This document shows, piece by piece, positions 34,527 through 43,778 of a DNA stretch of 64,000 bases. The DNA lies in assembly GCF_038900095.1 (NCBI RefSeq), contig NZ_JBBMQQ010000004.1:186001-250000 (forward strand). The letters are read 5' to 3'. The notes beneath the pieces are model-generated. The model ran no database searches. It saw only the letters and a list, made by a program, of their open reading frames with translations, and had not been told where the DNA came from. The position numbers and the translations under genes were made by a program. The DNA comes from Hoeflea sp038900095. Lineage in GTDB: Bacteria; Pseudomonadota; Alphaproteobacteria; Rhizobiales; Rhizobiaceae. Each line of letters opens with the position of its first letter. Position 1 is the first letter of the stretch.

Positions 34527-35210
34527 ATGAACCTGATCCTGCATTCCGAGACTGCTCCCAAGCAGACCGCAGCGCCTGCTGATGCCGCCCTTGGCGCATC
34601 AGTGGGCGAGGGGCTGTCGGAGCGCCAGCGCGAAGTGCTCGATGCGGTGCTCAAGCTGATGGTGGCCGAGGGCGACGGGTTTTCCGTTGCTGCCGTGGCC
34701 CGTGCGGCGAGCTGCTCCAAGGAAACGCTGTACAAGTGGTTTGGCGACCGCGACGGCTTGCTCACGGCCACCGTGCGCTGGCAGGCGTCGAAAGTCCGGA
34801 TGCCGAAACTGCCCGAGGACCGGCTGACGCGTGCCAGTCTCGAAACGGCGCTCACCGGCTTTGCCCAGAGCTGGCTCACCGTGATCACCGGCGATTTGTC
34901 GATCGCGCTCAACCGTGCGGCGGTCTCCCATGCGGGCTCGGGCAAGAGCCGGCTTGGCGAAATCGTCTTGACCAACGGCCCGATAGCGATGAAACAGCGC
35001 ATCGAGCCATTGCTTGAGGCTGGCAGGACCGCGGGCCTGCTGGGCTTCGAGGACGTGGCCGATGCCTTCCGCAGTTTTTTCGGGCTGGTCGTGGCCGATA
35101 CCCAGATCCGGTTGCTTCTGGGCGAGGACAGCCATCCGGATCATGCCGAAATTAACGCGATCTCCGCGCAGGCGGTGACGAAATTCCTCGGGCTTTACGG
35201 CCGGGGGTGA
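34527..35210 (+). CDS. TetR-family regulator, probably autoregulated
   Basis: The 227-residue protein has an N-terminal extension of about 30 residues, then the TetR helix-turn-helix (SVAAVARAASCSKETLYKWF followed by GDRDGLL). A C-terminal TetR_C-type helical domain follows (SIALNRAAVSHAGSGKSRLG). There is no ribosome site before ATG 34527, and the promoter predicts a transcript starting at or next to the ATG, so translation may be leaderless. The target beyond itself is unknown; ilvC 76 bases downstream is on the same strand. Confidence 0.85.
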   Translation: MNLILHSETAPKQTAAPADAALGASVGEGLSERQREVLDAVLKLMVAEGDGFSVAAVARAASCSKETLYKWFGDRDGLLTATVRWQASKVRMPKLPEDRLTRASLETALTGFAQSWLTVITGDLSIALNRAAVSHAGSGKSRLGEIVLTNGPIAMKQRIEPLLEAGRTAGLLGFEDVADAFRSFFGLVVADTQIRLLLGEDSHPDHAEINAISAQAVTKFLGLYGRG

Positions 35211-35286
35211 AACTCAGGAATTTGGCGGCGGGTGAAGTGCCCGTTGCCGAGAGAACAACGACAACGCGAACCAACGGGAGTGTCTC

Positions 35287-36306
35287 ATGCGCGTATATTA
35301 TGATCGCGACGCCGATCTCAATCTGATCAAGTCGAAAAAGGTAGCCATCATCGGCTACGGTTCCCAGGGCCGGGCGCATGCGCTCAACCTCAAGGATTCG
35401 GGCGCCAACAACGTCGCCGTCGCCCTGCGCGAAGGCTCGGCAACCGCCAAGAAGGCCGAAGCTGACGGCTTCAAGGTCATGAGCGTTGCCGAAGCTGCCG
35501 GCTGGGCCGACCTGATGATGATGGCGACCCCGGACGAACTCCAGGCCGACATCTACAAGGACCACATCGAAGCCAACATCCGCGACGGCGCAGCCATTGC
35601 CTTTGCCCACGGCCTCAACGTCCATTTCGGCCTGATCGAGCCCAAGGCTTCGGTCGACGTCGTCATGATCGCACCCAAGGGCCCCGGCCACACCGTGCGC
35701 GGCGAATATCAGAAGGGCGGCGGCGTGCCGTGCCTGATCGCTGTCCATCACGATGCGTCCGGCAACGCCCATGACCTGGCTCTGTCCTACGCCTGTGGCG
35801 TGGGCGGCGGCCGCTCCGGCATCATCGAAACCAACTTCCGCGAAGAATGCGAAACCGACCTGTTCGGCGAGCAGGTTGTTCTCTGCGGCGGTCTGGTCGA
35901 ACTGATCCGCGCCGGTTTCGAAACCCTGGTCGAAGCCGGTTACGCACCGGAAATGGCCTATTTCGAGTGCCTGCACGAGGTCAAGCTGATCGTCGACCTG
36001 ATCTATGAAGGCGGCATCGCCAACATGAACTACTCGATCTCCAACACTGCCGAGTGGGGCGAGTATGTTTCCGGCCCGCGCATCATCACCGCCGAAACCA
36101 AGGCTGAAATGAAGCGCGTGCTCACCGACATCCAGACCGGCAAGTTCACCTCCGACTGGTTGCAGGAATACAAGGCCGGCGCAGCCCGCTTCAAGGGCAT
36201 CCGCCGCATGAACGATCGTCACCAGATCGAGGAAGTCGGCGAAAAGCTGCGCGGCATGATGCCGTGGATCAAGGGCAACGCCCTGGTCGACAAGGACAAG
36301 AACTAG
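35287..36306 (+). CDS. ilvC: Ketol-acid reductoisomerase, class I
   Basis: IlvC converts acetolactate or acetohydroxybutyrate to the dihydroxy acids, the step after IlvIH. The 339-residue length is that of the short class I form. Present are the NADPH-binding loop AIIGYGSQGRAHALNLKDSG, AFAHGLNVHF, and the magnesium-site knot domain text AYFECLHEVKLIVDLIYEGG. The GGGAG ribosome site precedes ATG 35287. No attenuator is visible here, unlike at ilvIH; a terminator follows the gene. Confidence 0.97.
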   Translation: MRVYYDRDADLNLIKSKKVAIIGYGSQGRAHALNLKDSGANNVAVALREGSATAKKAEADGFKVMSVAEAAGWADLMMMATPDELQADIYKDHIEANIRDGAAIAFAHGLNVHFGLIEPKASVDVVMIAPKGPGHTVRGEYQKGGGVPCLIAVHHDASGNAHDLALSYACGVGGGRSGIIETNFREECETDLFGEQVVLCGGLVELIRAGFETLVEAGYAPEMAYFECLHEVKLIVDLIYEGGIANMNYSISNTAEWGEYVSGPRIITAETKAEMKRVLTDIQTGKFTSDWLQEYKAGAARFKGIRRMNDRHQIEEVGEKLRGMMPWIKGNALVDKDKN

Positions 36307-36332
36307 GCATTATTGACTTGGGACTGAACAGG

Positions 36333-36359
36333 AAGGCCGGGGTGAAATCCCCGGCCTTT
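36333..36359 (+). terminator. Rho-independent terminator after ilvC
   Basis: AAGGCCGGGG (36333-36342), TGAAAT loop, CCCCGGCCTTT (36349-36359): a perfect 10-bp stem running into a short T-run, 26 bases after the ilvC stop. Confidence 0.88.
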
Positions 36360-36514
36360 CCCGTTCTGGCACAGGCTGCAGCAGCGCCGCGCGCCGCGGC
36401 CATCCGCCAAAAGCCCGACAGATACAATTTGAATTAAAGTCATCCCGCACTCCGCACCCGGCCTTAACCCCTTTCAAGGCAGAATGCCGTTTCGATTGGT
36501 CGGCAATCAATGCG

Positions 36515-37741
36515 ATGGGAATGCGGATGACTTCCATGCAGACCGAGAAGGCAGAACGGCTGCACCACTGGGATTTTTCCCGGGCGCTCTACCTCGTGCT
36601 CGGGATCCCGTTTCATGCCGCGGTGATCTATTCGCTCAGCCATGAATGGTCGATCAGTTCGCCCGACAAGAGCCAGGTGCTGACCTGGTTTACCGAGTTC
36701 CTCCATACTTTCCGCATGCCTGGCTTCTTCTTGCTTGCCGGCCTGTTCTCGATGATGCTGCTCGACCGCCAGGGGCCGTGGCCGTGGCTCAGGACCAGGC
36801 TGTTCCGGCTGGGCCTGCCGCTCATCTCTGCCACGCTGCTGATCGTGCCGTTCCAGATCACCGTCCAGCAGGTTGCGCTAAGCGTGAAAGGCACCGTACC
36901 GGCATCCGACGTGCCCGGTCTGATTGCCACCCAGCTCACCCATTTCGGCGAGCCGTGGATCGCGCATCTGTGGTTTCTCTGGGTCCTGATTGCCTATTGC
37001 ATCGGGCTCGCCCTGCTGCAGGCGCTGTGCCGCGGAAACCTCCGCGCCCGGCTGGAAGCCCTGGTCGAGTGGGTGGCCGAAAACCGCATCATCTCGTTTA
37101 TGGCCTTTGCGGCGGTCTGCGCACTCGCCGCCCATGTCCAGACGCTCGTTGTCGCCGCCAGCCCCTATTACGGAAACGCGGTCATCAACTACAATCTCTA
37201 CGTGACCTATTTCGCATTCGGCGCGCTGGTCTATTCCAGCCGCAGGCTTAACGATCTGCTGCTCGCGCCCGGCCCGGTTGCAGGTATGGCCGGCGTGGCG
37301 CTGGTCATCTTCTCGCAGCTTACCCATACCGGCCTGCCTTTGCACACACTCAAGGTGATGGCCGCGATCGTCGGTGCGCTTCTGATCGTCGGCTTCATCT
37401 CCGGTCTCGCTCACCGGCATTTCGGCCGCTCCAGCCCGAAGGTCCGCAAGCTTGTCGATGCGTCCTTCACCATCTACCTGTTTCACCACCCGGTGATCTA
37501 TGTGCTGGCCATGCTGTTCCTGGTGGTCGATCTGCCGCCGGTTGTCGAGTTCGCCATCATCGCGGTGTCCGCGGGGGTCATTTCCTACGCCATTCACCTG
37601 GCCGTCAGCCGCAGCGCGATCGCCACGCTGATGTTCAACGGTGTGCGGCCGAAAGCCAAAACCTCCCCCCCTGCGCCGGCCGGCGCCCCGGCCAGTGCGA
37701 AGGGCGAGACGCTTGCCCCGACGCCTGCGCTCCGGGTCTAG
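36515..37741 (+). CDS. Membrane acyltransferase (Acyl_transf_3 / OpgC-like)
   Basis: The 408-residue protein has about ten membrane helices. It shows the acyltransferase-3 opening HHWDFSRALYLVLGIPFHAA with a conserved His, then FRMPGFFLLAGLFSMMLL and IAHLWFLWVLIAYCIGLALL. It closely follows the layout of OpgC/MdoC, which succinylates periplasmic glucans, but other members modify polysaccharides or antibiotics. A Pro/Ala-rich tail ends the protein. The start is uncertain among ATG 36515, 36521 and 36536; none has a strong ribosome site. Confidence 0.82.
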   Translation: MGMRMTSMQTEKAERLHHWDFSRALYLVLGIPFHAAVIYSLSHEWSISSPDKSQVLTWFTEFLHTFRMPGFFLLAGLFSMMLLDRQGPWPWLRTRLFRLGLPLISATLLIVPFQITVQQVALSVKGTVPASDVPGLIATQLTHFGEPWIAHLWFLWVLIAYCIGLALLQALCRGNLRARLEALVEWVAENRIISFMAFAAVCALAAHVQTLVVAASPYYGNAVINYNLYVTYFAFGALVYSSRRLNDLLLAPGPVAGMAGVALVIFSQLTHTGLPLHTLKVMAAIVGALLIVGFISGLAHRHFGRSSPKVRKLVDASFTIYLFHHPVIYVLAMLFLVVDLPPVVEFAIIAVSAGVISYAIHLAVSRSAIATLMFNGVRPKAKTSPPAPAGAPASAKGETLAPTPALRV

Positions 37742-37756
37742 GGCGGGGCAGGCGCC

Positions 37757-38008
37757 TCAGTCGCCTGCCGACATTCCCGCAATCATCGCCGCCAGTGCAA
37801 CGATGTGGATCAGCATGATCGCCTTGTCGTTCCACAACACGCCGACCGCGAACCAGCCGAACACCCCGATCACGAACAGGTACAGGTTCCACGGCGTCCA
37901 GCCGAAGCCGGTCGCCGTATAGCCCATTATCTGCACGATCGATGCCGCCCACTTGACGGCAAAGGCGATCCGCTCGCCCGAAACCTTGGCAACAACTGCA
38001 GTCGTCAT
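37757..38008 (-). CDS. Small two-helix membrane protein
   Basis: The 83-residue protein begins MTTAVVAKVSGERIAFAVKW and has hydrophobic stretches around residues 20-37 and 38-58, plus a third at the end (IMLIHIVALAAMIAGM). ATG 38008 follows GGGAGA by eight bases; a TTG further up at 38023 is less likely. It lies 25 bases after the SDR gene on the same strand and is probably co-transcribed. Family not recognised with certainty. Confidence 0.65.
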   Translation of the reverse strand: MTTAVVAKVSGERIAFAVKWAASIVQIMGYTATGFGWTPWNLYLFVIGVFGWFAVGVLWNDKAIMLIHIVALAAMIAGMSAGD

Positions 38009-38033
38009 GGCATATTCTCCCAAGAGCCGCCGG

Positions 38034-38738
38034 TCACACGGACCGGGTCAGGCCGCCGTCAATGCGGAAATTCTGGCCGGTGATGTAGGCCGCGTCGTCG
38101 GACGCCAGGTAGGAGATCAGCGAGGACACTTCCCGCGCATGTCCGTACCGGCCCATCGGGATCCGCGCCTTGCGGTCCTCGGTCTCCGGCAGCGAATCGA
38201 TGAAGCCCGGAAGCACATTGTTCATGCGGATGTTCTTGGCCGCATAACGGTCGGAATAAAGCTTGCTGAAGCTCGCCAGCCCGGCGCGGAACACGCCCGA
38301 GGTCGGAAACAGCGGGTCGGGTTCGAACACGGCGAAAGTCGAGATGTTGATGATCGTGCCGCCGCCCTGGGCTTCCATGTGCGGGGTTACCAGCCGGGTC
38401 GGACGGATCACGTTCATCAGGTAGTATTCCATCCCCTTGTGCCAGTCGTCGTCGCTGATTTCCAGGATGTCGCCCTTGGGGCCATGGCCGGCGGAATTGA
38501 CCAGCACGTCGATGCGCCCCCAGGCCTTGAGGGCCTTGCCGACAAAGGCCTCGAGTGCGGCCGGATCGAGATTGGAGCCGGTGTGGCCGACGCCGCCGAG
38601 TTCCTCGGCCAGTGCCTCGCCCTTGCCCGAAGACGACAGGATGGCGACCTTGAAGCCATCGCCGGCAAGCCGCCGAGCCGCATCCGCACCCATGCCGCTG
38701 CCGCCGGCTGTGATCAGGGCTACCTTGTGTTCGCTCAT
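38034..38738 (-). CDS. Divergent SDR-family protein lacking the catalytic Ser-Tyr-Lys
   Basis: The 234-residue protein is an SDR by its nucleotide-binding loop TAGGSGMGADAARRL, DVLVNSAGHGP and the ends NNVLPGFIDSLP and YITGQNFRIDGGLTRSV. Aligned on INIST and AGLASFSK, the catalytic Ser, Tyr and Lys positions are Thr134, Ser147 and Arg151, so the normal proton relay is missing, although Asn109 is kept. It may bind nucleotide without classic dehydrogenase chemistry or use another mechanism. It is divergent from a LysR gene that probably controls it. Confidence 0.85.
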   Translation of the reverse strand: MSEHKVALITAGGSGMGADAARRLAGDGFKVAILSSSGKGEALAEELGGVGHTGSNLDPAALEAFVGKALKAWGRIDVLVNSAGHGPKGDILEISDDDWHKGMEYYLMNVIRPTRLVTPHMEAQGGGTIINISTFAVFEPDPLFPTSGVFRAGLASFSKLYSDRYAAKNIRMNNVLPGFIDSLPETEDRKARIPMGRYGHAREVSSLISYLASDDAAYITGQNFRIDGGLTRSV

Positions 38739-38848
38739 ATCAAGTCTCCTTTGAAGTCGTGGCTATCTGGTACTGCCGGGCGAGGGCGTTGACCAATCAT
38801 GTTTTCTCGCTCAGACTGTAGAAAATCTACTGTCACTCGGAGCGCTGC

Positions 38849-39730
38849 ATGCGTCTGCCCAATCTCAATGGCGTACGCGCCTTCGAATGCGCCGCGCGGC
38901 ACCTGAATTTCCGCCTTGCTTCCGAGGAGCTCAATCTCACCCAGGGCGCTGTCGCCCAGCAGGTGCGCAAGCTTGAAACCTCGCTCGGCCAGAAACTGTT
39001 TGTCCGCAAGCCCCGCGGGCTGGAGCTGACTGAAAAGGGGGCTGCCTATTTCTCGGAAATCCACGCCGCCCTGAGCCGCATCGACCAGGCCACCGCGCGG
39101 CTGGCACCGGAGAGCCGCAGTGTCGTGCTCAGCGTGCCGCCATCATTTGCCAGCCTGTGGCTGATGCCCCGGCTCATCGAGTTCGAAGCCCGTTATCCCG
39201 ACATCGACCTGCAGGTGATCGGCTCGGAAAGCCTGTCCGATTTCGACACCGACGGCGTTGACCTGGTGGTGCGGCAGGCAAGCCCGCCTTTTGCGCCAAA
39301 TCTCAAGTCGGTTCAGCTTGCGCCGCTCAACCTGGTCGCCGTTGCCAGCCCCGCCTATCTGCAAACCGCACCGCCGATCACTGACCTTGAAGATTTTCGC
39401 GCCCATCGCCTGCTGGAAAACAGCCACCGCCACTGGCGCCAGTGGCTCGGCAGCGACGAGGAAGCAGGCAAGGCCGCCCGCGTCTCGCGCTTCAACCAGA
39501 CAGCGCTGGCCATCGCCGCAGCCCGCGCCGGCCGTGGCGTCGCCATCGCCCCCGAAGCCCTGATCGAACCGGACATCGAGGCGGGAGATCTCAAGGTGGT
39601 CTGGCGCGACCAGACAGAGTCCGCAACCGGCTTTTACGCCGTGGTCCCGCTCACTCCCGCCCGCACGGTCCGCGACCGCGACCATCTCGCGGAGTGGCTC
39701 TGCGAACAGTTCGCGGTGGAGTGGGCCTAA
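38849..39730 (+). CDS. LysR-family regulator, GcvA-like
   Basis: The 293-residue protein starts MRLPNLNGVRAFECAARHLN. It has the winged helix LASEELNLTQGAVAQQVRKL and the substrate-binding domain (SVVLSVPPSFASLWLMPRLI, then FEARYPDIDLQVIGSE) of the GcvA/AmpR subgroup. It is divergent from the SDR gene, the classic LysR arrangement, so that gene and its small membrane neighbour are the likely targets. Effector unknown. The end overlaps the convergent aminotransferase gene by four bases. Confidence 0.9.
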   Translation: MRLPNLNGVRAFECAARHLNFRLASEELNLTQGAVAQQVRKLETSLGQKLFVRKPRGLELTEKGAAYFSEIHAALSRIDQATARLAPESRSVVLSVPPSFASLWLMPRLIEFEARYPDIDLQVIGSESLSDFDTDGVDLVVRQASPPFAPNLKSVQLAPLNLVAVASPAYLQTAPPITDLEDFRAHRLLENSHRHWRQWLGSDEEAGKAARVSRFNQTALAIAAARAGRGVAIAPEALIEPDIEAGDLKVVWRDQTESATGFYAVVPLTPARTVRDRDHLAEWLCEQFAVEWA

Positions 39731-40989
39731 CCGCCCCGGACCACCCGTCCCAGACGCTTGATGCCTTCCTCGATCATTGCCTCGCTTGCACACGAGAATG
39801 ACAGCCGGATGGTGTTGGCGCCGGAGCCGTCGGCAAAAAACGCCTTGCCGGGGACGAAGGCGACGCGTTCGGTTTTCAGGCTTTCGGCCAGCAGCGCCGC
39901 GCCGTCGAAATGCTCGGGCAGGGTGACCCAGACGAACATGCCGCCATCGGGCTTCGTCCATGTCACGCCCTCGGGCATGTGCCGGGCGAGTGCTGCCAGC
40001 ATCGCGTCGCGGCGTGCATGGTAGGTCGCCTTGATCCTGGCGATCTGGGCTTCGAACCCGTCGGATGCAACGGTGTGGATCGCCATCTGGTTCAGCGTTG
40101 CCGAATGCAGGTCGGCGGCCTGTTTCATCAACACCAGCTTGGAGATCACCGGTTTGGCGGCGCAGACCCAGCCGACGCGCAGGCCCGGCGCCAGCGTCTT
40201 TGAAAAGCTGCCGCAATAGATCGTGCGGGTATTTTCGATCGAGCCGGTGCGTTGAATGTCGAGCGCCAGCATCGGCGGCACCTCGTCGCCGTCATAGCGC
40301 AGCGACTGGTAGGCGGCGTCCTCGATCACCGCGATGTCGAGCTCTTCCGCCAGATCGAGAATGTTTTGCCGCGCGGAAGCCTGCAGCGTTTCGCCGGTGG
40401 GGTTGGCGAAATCGGCCGAGGCATAGGCGAATTTTACCTGACCGCCGTTGGCCGCCGCGGTCTCGCGGTAGTCGGCAGCCGAGCGGTTGCCGAGCGGGGT
40501 CAGCCGGTCGTAACTGGGCTCGTAGGCGTTGAACGCCTGCAGCGCGCCGAGATAGGTCGGCCAGCCGACCAGCGCCGTGTCGCCCTTCGACAAAAACAGC
40601 TTGCCGAGATAATCCAGCGCCTGCTGCGAGCCCGAGGTGATCATGATGTTGTCGGCGGAGCACTCGACACCGAGCGAGGCCATGCGGGTGACCAGCCAGT
40701 CGCGCAGCGGCTTGTAGCCTTCGCTGACCGAATATTGCAGCGCCGCGCCCTTGGTATCCCCCGACAGCGCTGACGTCAGCGCCGCACCAAAGGCTTCCGC
40801 CGGAAACAGCGCAGGATCGGGAATGCCGCCGGCAAAGGAGATCACGTCGGGCTGGTCGAGCAGCTTCAGAAGTTCGCGGATTTCCGAAGCCTTCATCCGC
40901 TCCGCCCGCGTGGCGAACAGCTGGGGCCAGTCGAGCCCGTGTCCGGCAATTGTCGTGCCGGTCAGGTCAGCCTGCATCTGAGTGCTCAT
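39727..40989 (-). CDS. PLP-dependent class I/II aminotransferase
   Basis: The 420-residue fold-type I enzyme has DVISFAGGIPDPALFP, GSQQALDYLGKLF and FANPTGETL. The PLP-lysine segment YCGSFSKTLAPGLRVGWV has the Schiff-base Lys in SFSK, and TIRLSFSCASEAMIEEGI is near the end. This set matches 2-aminoadipate/LysN-like and valine-pyruvate-like aminotransferases without a GntR domain. The amino donor cannot be told. ATG 40989 has GGGAGGA at a good distance upstream. Confidence 0.88.
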   Translation of the reverse strand: MSTQMQADLTGTTIAGHGLDWPQLFATRAERMKASEIRELLKLLDQPDVISFAGGIPDPALFPAEAFGAALTSALSGDTKGAALQYSVSEGYKPLRDWLVTRMASLGVECSADNIMITSGSQQALDYLGKLFLSKGDTALVGWPTYLGALQAFNAYEPSYDRLTPLGNRSAADYRETAAANGGQVKFAYASADFANPTGETLQASARQNILDLAEELDIAVIEDAAYQSLRYDGDEVPPMLALDIQRTGSIENTRTIYCGSFSKTLAPGLRVGWVCAAKPVISKLVLMKQAADLHSATLNQMAIHTVASDGFEAQIARIKATYHARRDAMLAALARHMPEGVTWTKPDGGMFVWVTLPEHFDGAALLAESLKTERVAFVPGKAFFADGSGANTIRLSFSCASEAMIEEGIKRLGRVVRGG

Positions 40990-41375
40990 GTCCAATCCTC
41001 CCAAGTGCGGCCCGCGTGGCTAAGGCGCGCCATTTTCGTTTTGCGGTGATGCCAGCTCATTTCGTTCAGATGGACCGGTCCGGGCGCAACAAAACTGCGT
41101 TCATGATGGTCTGGAAGCAACAATGATCACGAATCGGAAAATGTGTCAACAATGCTGACCTAATTTGAAAAAATCGGTTTGCGATCCACGACGAGGGCAG
41201 CATGTTGCCGGTTAATCGGTTAGATTGACGCAGGTTTCAAAAACGAAGCGCCGGGCCATTGCTTTTCCACCAATAATGAAAAGGATTGCCTTGTCCTTGT
41301 CGGAACTGATGACTAAGTGACGGGAACAATACCGCGCCAAGCGGATTTCAGAGGGCTATCCCCCGGGGAATATTG
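40990..41375. other. Intergenic region before the mrp operon
   Basis: No gene is visible in these 386 bases. A minus-strand TTGACA at 41149-41144 may be the -35 of the aminotransferase promoter, and a plus-strand TTGACG near 41225 could serve mrpA. GC content is lower than in the genes. No attenuator or riboswitch is recognised. Confidence 0.5.
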
Positions 41376-43778
41376 ATGAGCGCCAGTGCGCCTGGAACGA
41401 CTTTTATTGTCTTGATGCTGCCATTTCTGGCGGCGGTGATTGCCCCGTGGCTGACGCGTCGTCTCGACCACAATGCCGCCTGGCTTCTGGCCTTGGCGCC
41501 GGTGGCGATCTTCCTTCATTTTCTTGGCTTTTCTGCCGAAATTGCCGATGGCGGCGTTGTCACCGGCGGCTTCCAATGGGTGCCGTCCTACAATGTCAGC
41601 TTTTCCTGGCTGATCGATGGTCTGTCCCTGACCTTCGTGCTGCTGATCTCCGGCATCGGCGCACTGATCATGCTCTATTCCGGCGGCTATCTCAAAGGCC
41701 ATGAGCAGCTCGGCCGGTTCTTCTCGTTCATGCTCCTGTTCATGGGCGCGATGCTCGGCGTGGTCATTTCCGACAGTTTCCTGATGCTGTTTGTCTATTG
41801 GGAACTGACCTCGATCACCTCGTTCCTGCTGATCGGTTTCGATCACACCCGCGAGGCCTCGCGCCGCGCAGCCTTCCAGGCGCTGGTGGTCACCGGCGGT
41901 GGCGGGCTGGCATTGCTGGCAGGCCTTCTGGTGATCTGGAACATCACCGGCGTCAGCCAGATATCGCTGTTGCTGATCCTCGGGGACGAGTTGCGCAACA
42001 GCCCGTTCTACCTGTTGGCGCTGCTTTTGGTGCTTGGCGGCGCGTTTTCCAAATCGGCGCAGTTCCCGCTGCATTTCTGGTTGCCCAATGCCATGGAGGC
42101 GCCAACGCCGGTTTCGGCCTATCTGCACTCCGCAACCATGGTCAAGGCCGGCGTCTACCTGCTGATGCGGCTCAACCCGGTGCTCGGCGACACCGTCTGG
42201 TGGGAAACCATCCTGCCGGTGTTTGGCGGCACCACGCTGATCGTCGGCACGCTGCTTGCTGTCCGCCAGACCGATCTCAAGCTGATGCTGGCCTACACCA
42301 CGGTGTCCTCGCTCGGACTGCTGGTCATGCTCACCGGATTCGGCACGGAACATGCCATTGCCGCAGCCGTGCTCTACCTTGTGGCGCATTCGCTGTTCAA
42401 GGGCGGGCTGTTCATGGTCGCGGGCCTCATCGACCACGAGGCGGGCACCCGTGACGTCACCAGGCTGGGCGGTCTGCGCAAGGCCATGCCGATCACCTTT
42501 GTTGCCGCCATGGCCGCCGCGATCTCGATGGCTGGTCTGCCGCCCTTCATCGGCTTCCTCGCCAAGGAGGAAATCTATTACGCGCTCTGGGCCACCAATC
42601 CCTGGTCGCTGGCCTTTGTCGCGGTCGCGGTGATCGGCAATGGCCTGATGTTCGTCATCGGTTTCGCCGTCGCCATCAAGCCGTTCTTCGGCCCCGTGGT
42701 GAAGACACCCAAAACCGCCCACGAGGGGCCGGCCCTGTTGTGGCTGGGACCGCTGACGCTTGGCATCGCCGCGCTGGTTTCGGCGCTGATCTCGCCGGTC
42801 ACCCACCGTTTCATTTCCTCTCCGATGGCAACCGCCATAGCCGGAGAAGCCGAATCGGTGACGATCTCGCTCGTTCCGCACATGGGCCCGGCGCTGATCC
42901 TGTCGCTGGTCACCATCGCTTTCGGCATCATTGCCTACCGCATGCTCGACCGTCTGCGCGCGGCGATGGCGTCGCTTCTGGCGGCCATCGGCTGGGGCCC
43001 GGACCGCGGCTTCGACCAGTTCATCACCGGTGCGGTGCGGCTGTCTGTCTGGCTGACCCGGATTGTCCAGCCCGGCCGCCTCGATATCTACATGACCGTC
43101 ACCTTCCTGATGATTGCCGCAGCCCTGATCGGGCCGATGGCCTGGTATGGCGAATGGCCGTCCATGCCGGCCTGGCCCCAGGATGTGCAGTTCCACGAAT
43201 GGGTGGCTGCTGCTATCGTCCTGATCGGGCTGGGCGCCGTCATCTATGCCAGTGACCGGCTGACGGCGATCGTCTCTCTCGGCATCCAGGGCTTTGCCGT
43301 GGCGCTGCTGTTCATGCTGTTTGGTGCGCCCGACCTGTCCTTTACCCAGTTCATGGTTGAAACCCTGGCGGTGGTCATTCTCGCCCTGGTCATGACACGG
43401 CTGAAGCTGCACGCGTCGGATCACCGGCCCACCCTGCAGAAGGCCGTCGACATGAGCGTGGCAATCGCCTGCGGCGGCGGTTTCATGCTCTATCTGATGG
43501 CGGTCACCCAGCAGCCGTTCAATACGGCACTGAGTGACTTCTTCTCCGCCTATTCCAAGGTCGTCGCCCACGGCGCCAATGTCGTCAACGTCATCATCGT
43601 CGATTTCCGCGGCACAGATACGCTGGGCGAGATCGCGGTGGTGATGGTCACCGGCCTTGCCATCCTGTCGCTGATCCGCATTCGCACCCCGCGCGCGGCG
43701 GTGGCCGACAATGATCCCGACCAGAGTTCAGGGCAGGGTGCCGGACAAACAGCCGGGCAGAGCAGGGAGGCGAGATAA
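41376..43778 (+). CDS. mrpA: Mrp/Pha Na+(K+)/H+ antiporter subunit A
   Basis: The 800-residue membrane protein is homologous to NADH dehydrogenase subunit NuoL in its first two thirds, with the proton-channel segments FVYWELTSITSFLLIGFDHT, AQFPLHFWLPNAMEAPTPVS and AYLHSATMVKAGVYLLMR. The MrpA-specific C-terminal part (FLMLFGAPDLSFTQFMVETL-like region) follows. It is the largest subunit of the multi-protein antiporter. ATG 41376 follows CCGGGGA; a TTG lies directly before it. First of seven tightly packed genes; its end overlaps mrpB by one base. Confidence 0.95.
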   Translation: MSASAPGTTFIVLMLPFLAAVIAPWLTRRLDHNAAWLLALAPVAIFLHFLGFSAEIADGGVVTGGFQWVPSYNVSFSWLIDGLSLTFVLLISGIGALIMLYSGGYLKGHEQLGRFFSFMLLFMGAMLGVVISDSFLMLFVYWELTSITSFLLIGFDHTREASRRAAFQALVVTGGGGLALLAGLLVIWNITGVSQISLLLILGDELRNSPFYLLALLLVLGGAFSKSAQFPLHFWLPNAMEAPTPVSAYLHSATMVKAGVYLLMRLNPVLGDTVWWETILPVFGGTTLIVGTLLAVRQTDLKLMLAYTTVSSLGLLVMLTGFGTEHAIAAAVLYLVAHSLFKGGLFMVAGLIDHEAGTRDVTRLGGLRKAMPITFVAAMAAAISMAGLPPFIGFLAKEEIYYALWATNPWSLAFVAVAVIGNGLMFVIGFAVAIKPFFGPVVKTPKTAHEGPALLWLGPLTLGIAALVSALISPVTHRFISSPMATAIAGEAESVTISLVPHMGPALILSLVTIAFGIIAYRMLDRLRAAMASLLAAIGWGPDRGFDQFITGAVRLSVWLTRIVQPGRLDIYMTVTFLMIAAALIGPMAWYGEWPSMPAWPQDVQFHEWVAAAIVLIGLGAVIYASDRLTAIVSLGIQGFAVALLFMLFGAPDLSFTQFMVETLAVVILALVMTRLKLHASDHRPTLQKAVDMSVAIACGGGFMLYLMAVTQQPFNTALSDFFSAYSKVVAHGANVVNVIIVDFRGTDTLGEIAVVMVTGLAILSLIRIRTPRAAVADNDPDQSSGQGAGQTAGQSREAR

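Noticed and set aside
41313..43571. A 752-codon open frame antisense to mrpA
   Set aside because: It lies wholly opposite a gene with clear homology; its Gln/His/Arg-rich text is what the reverse of a GC-rich gene gives. No ribosome site or family.
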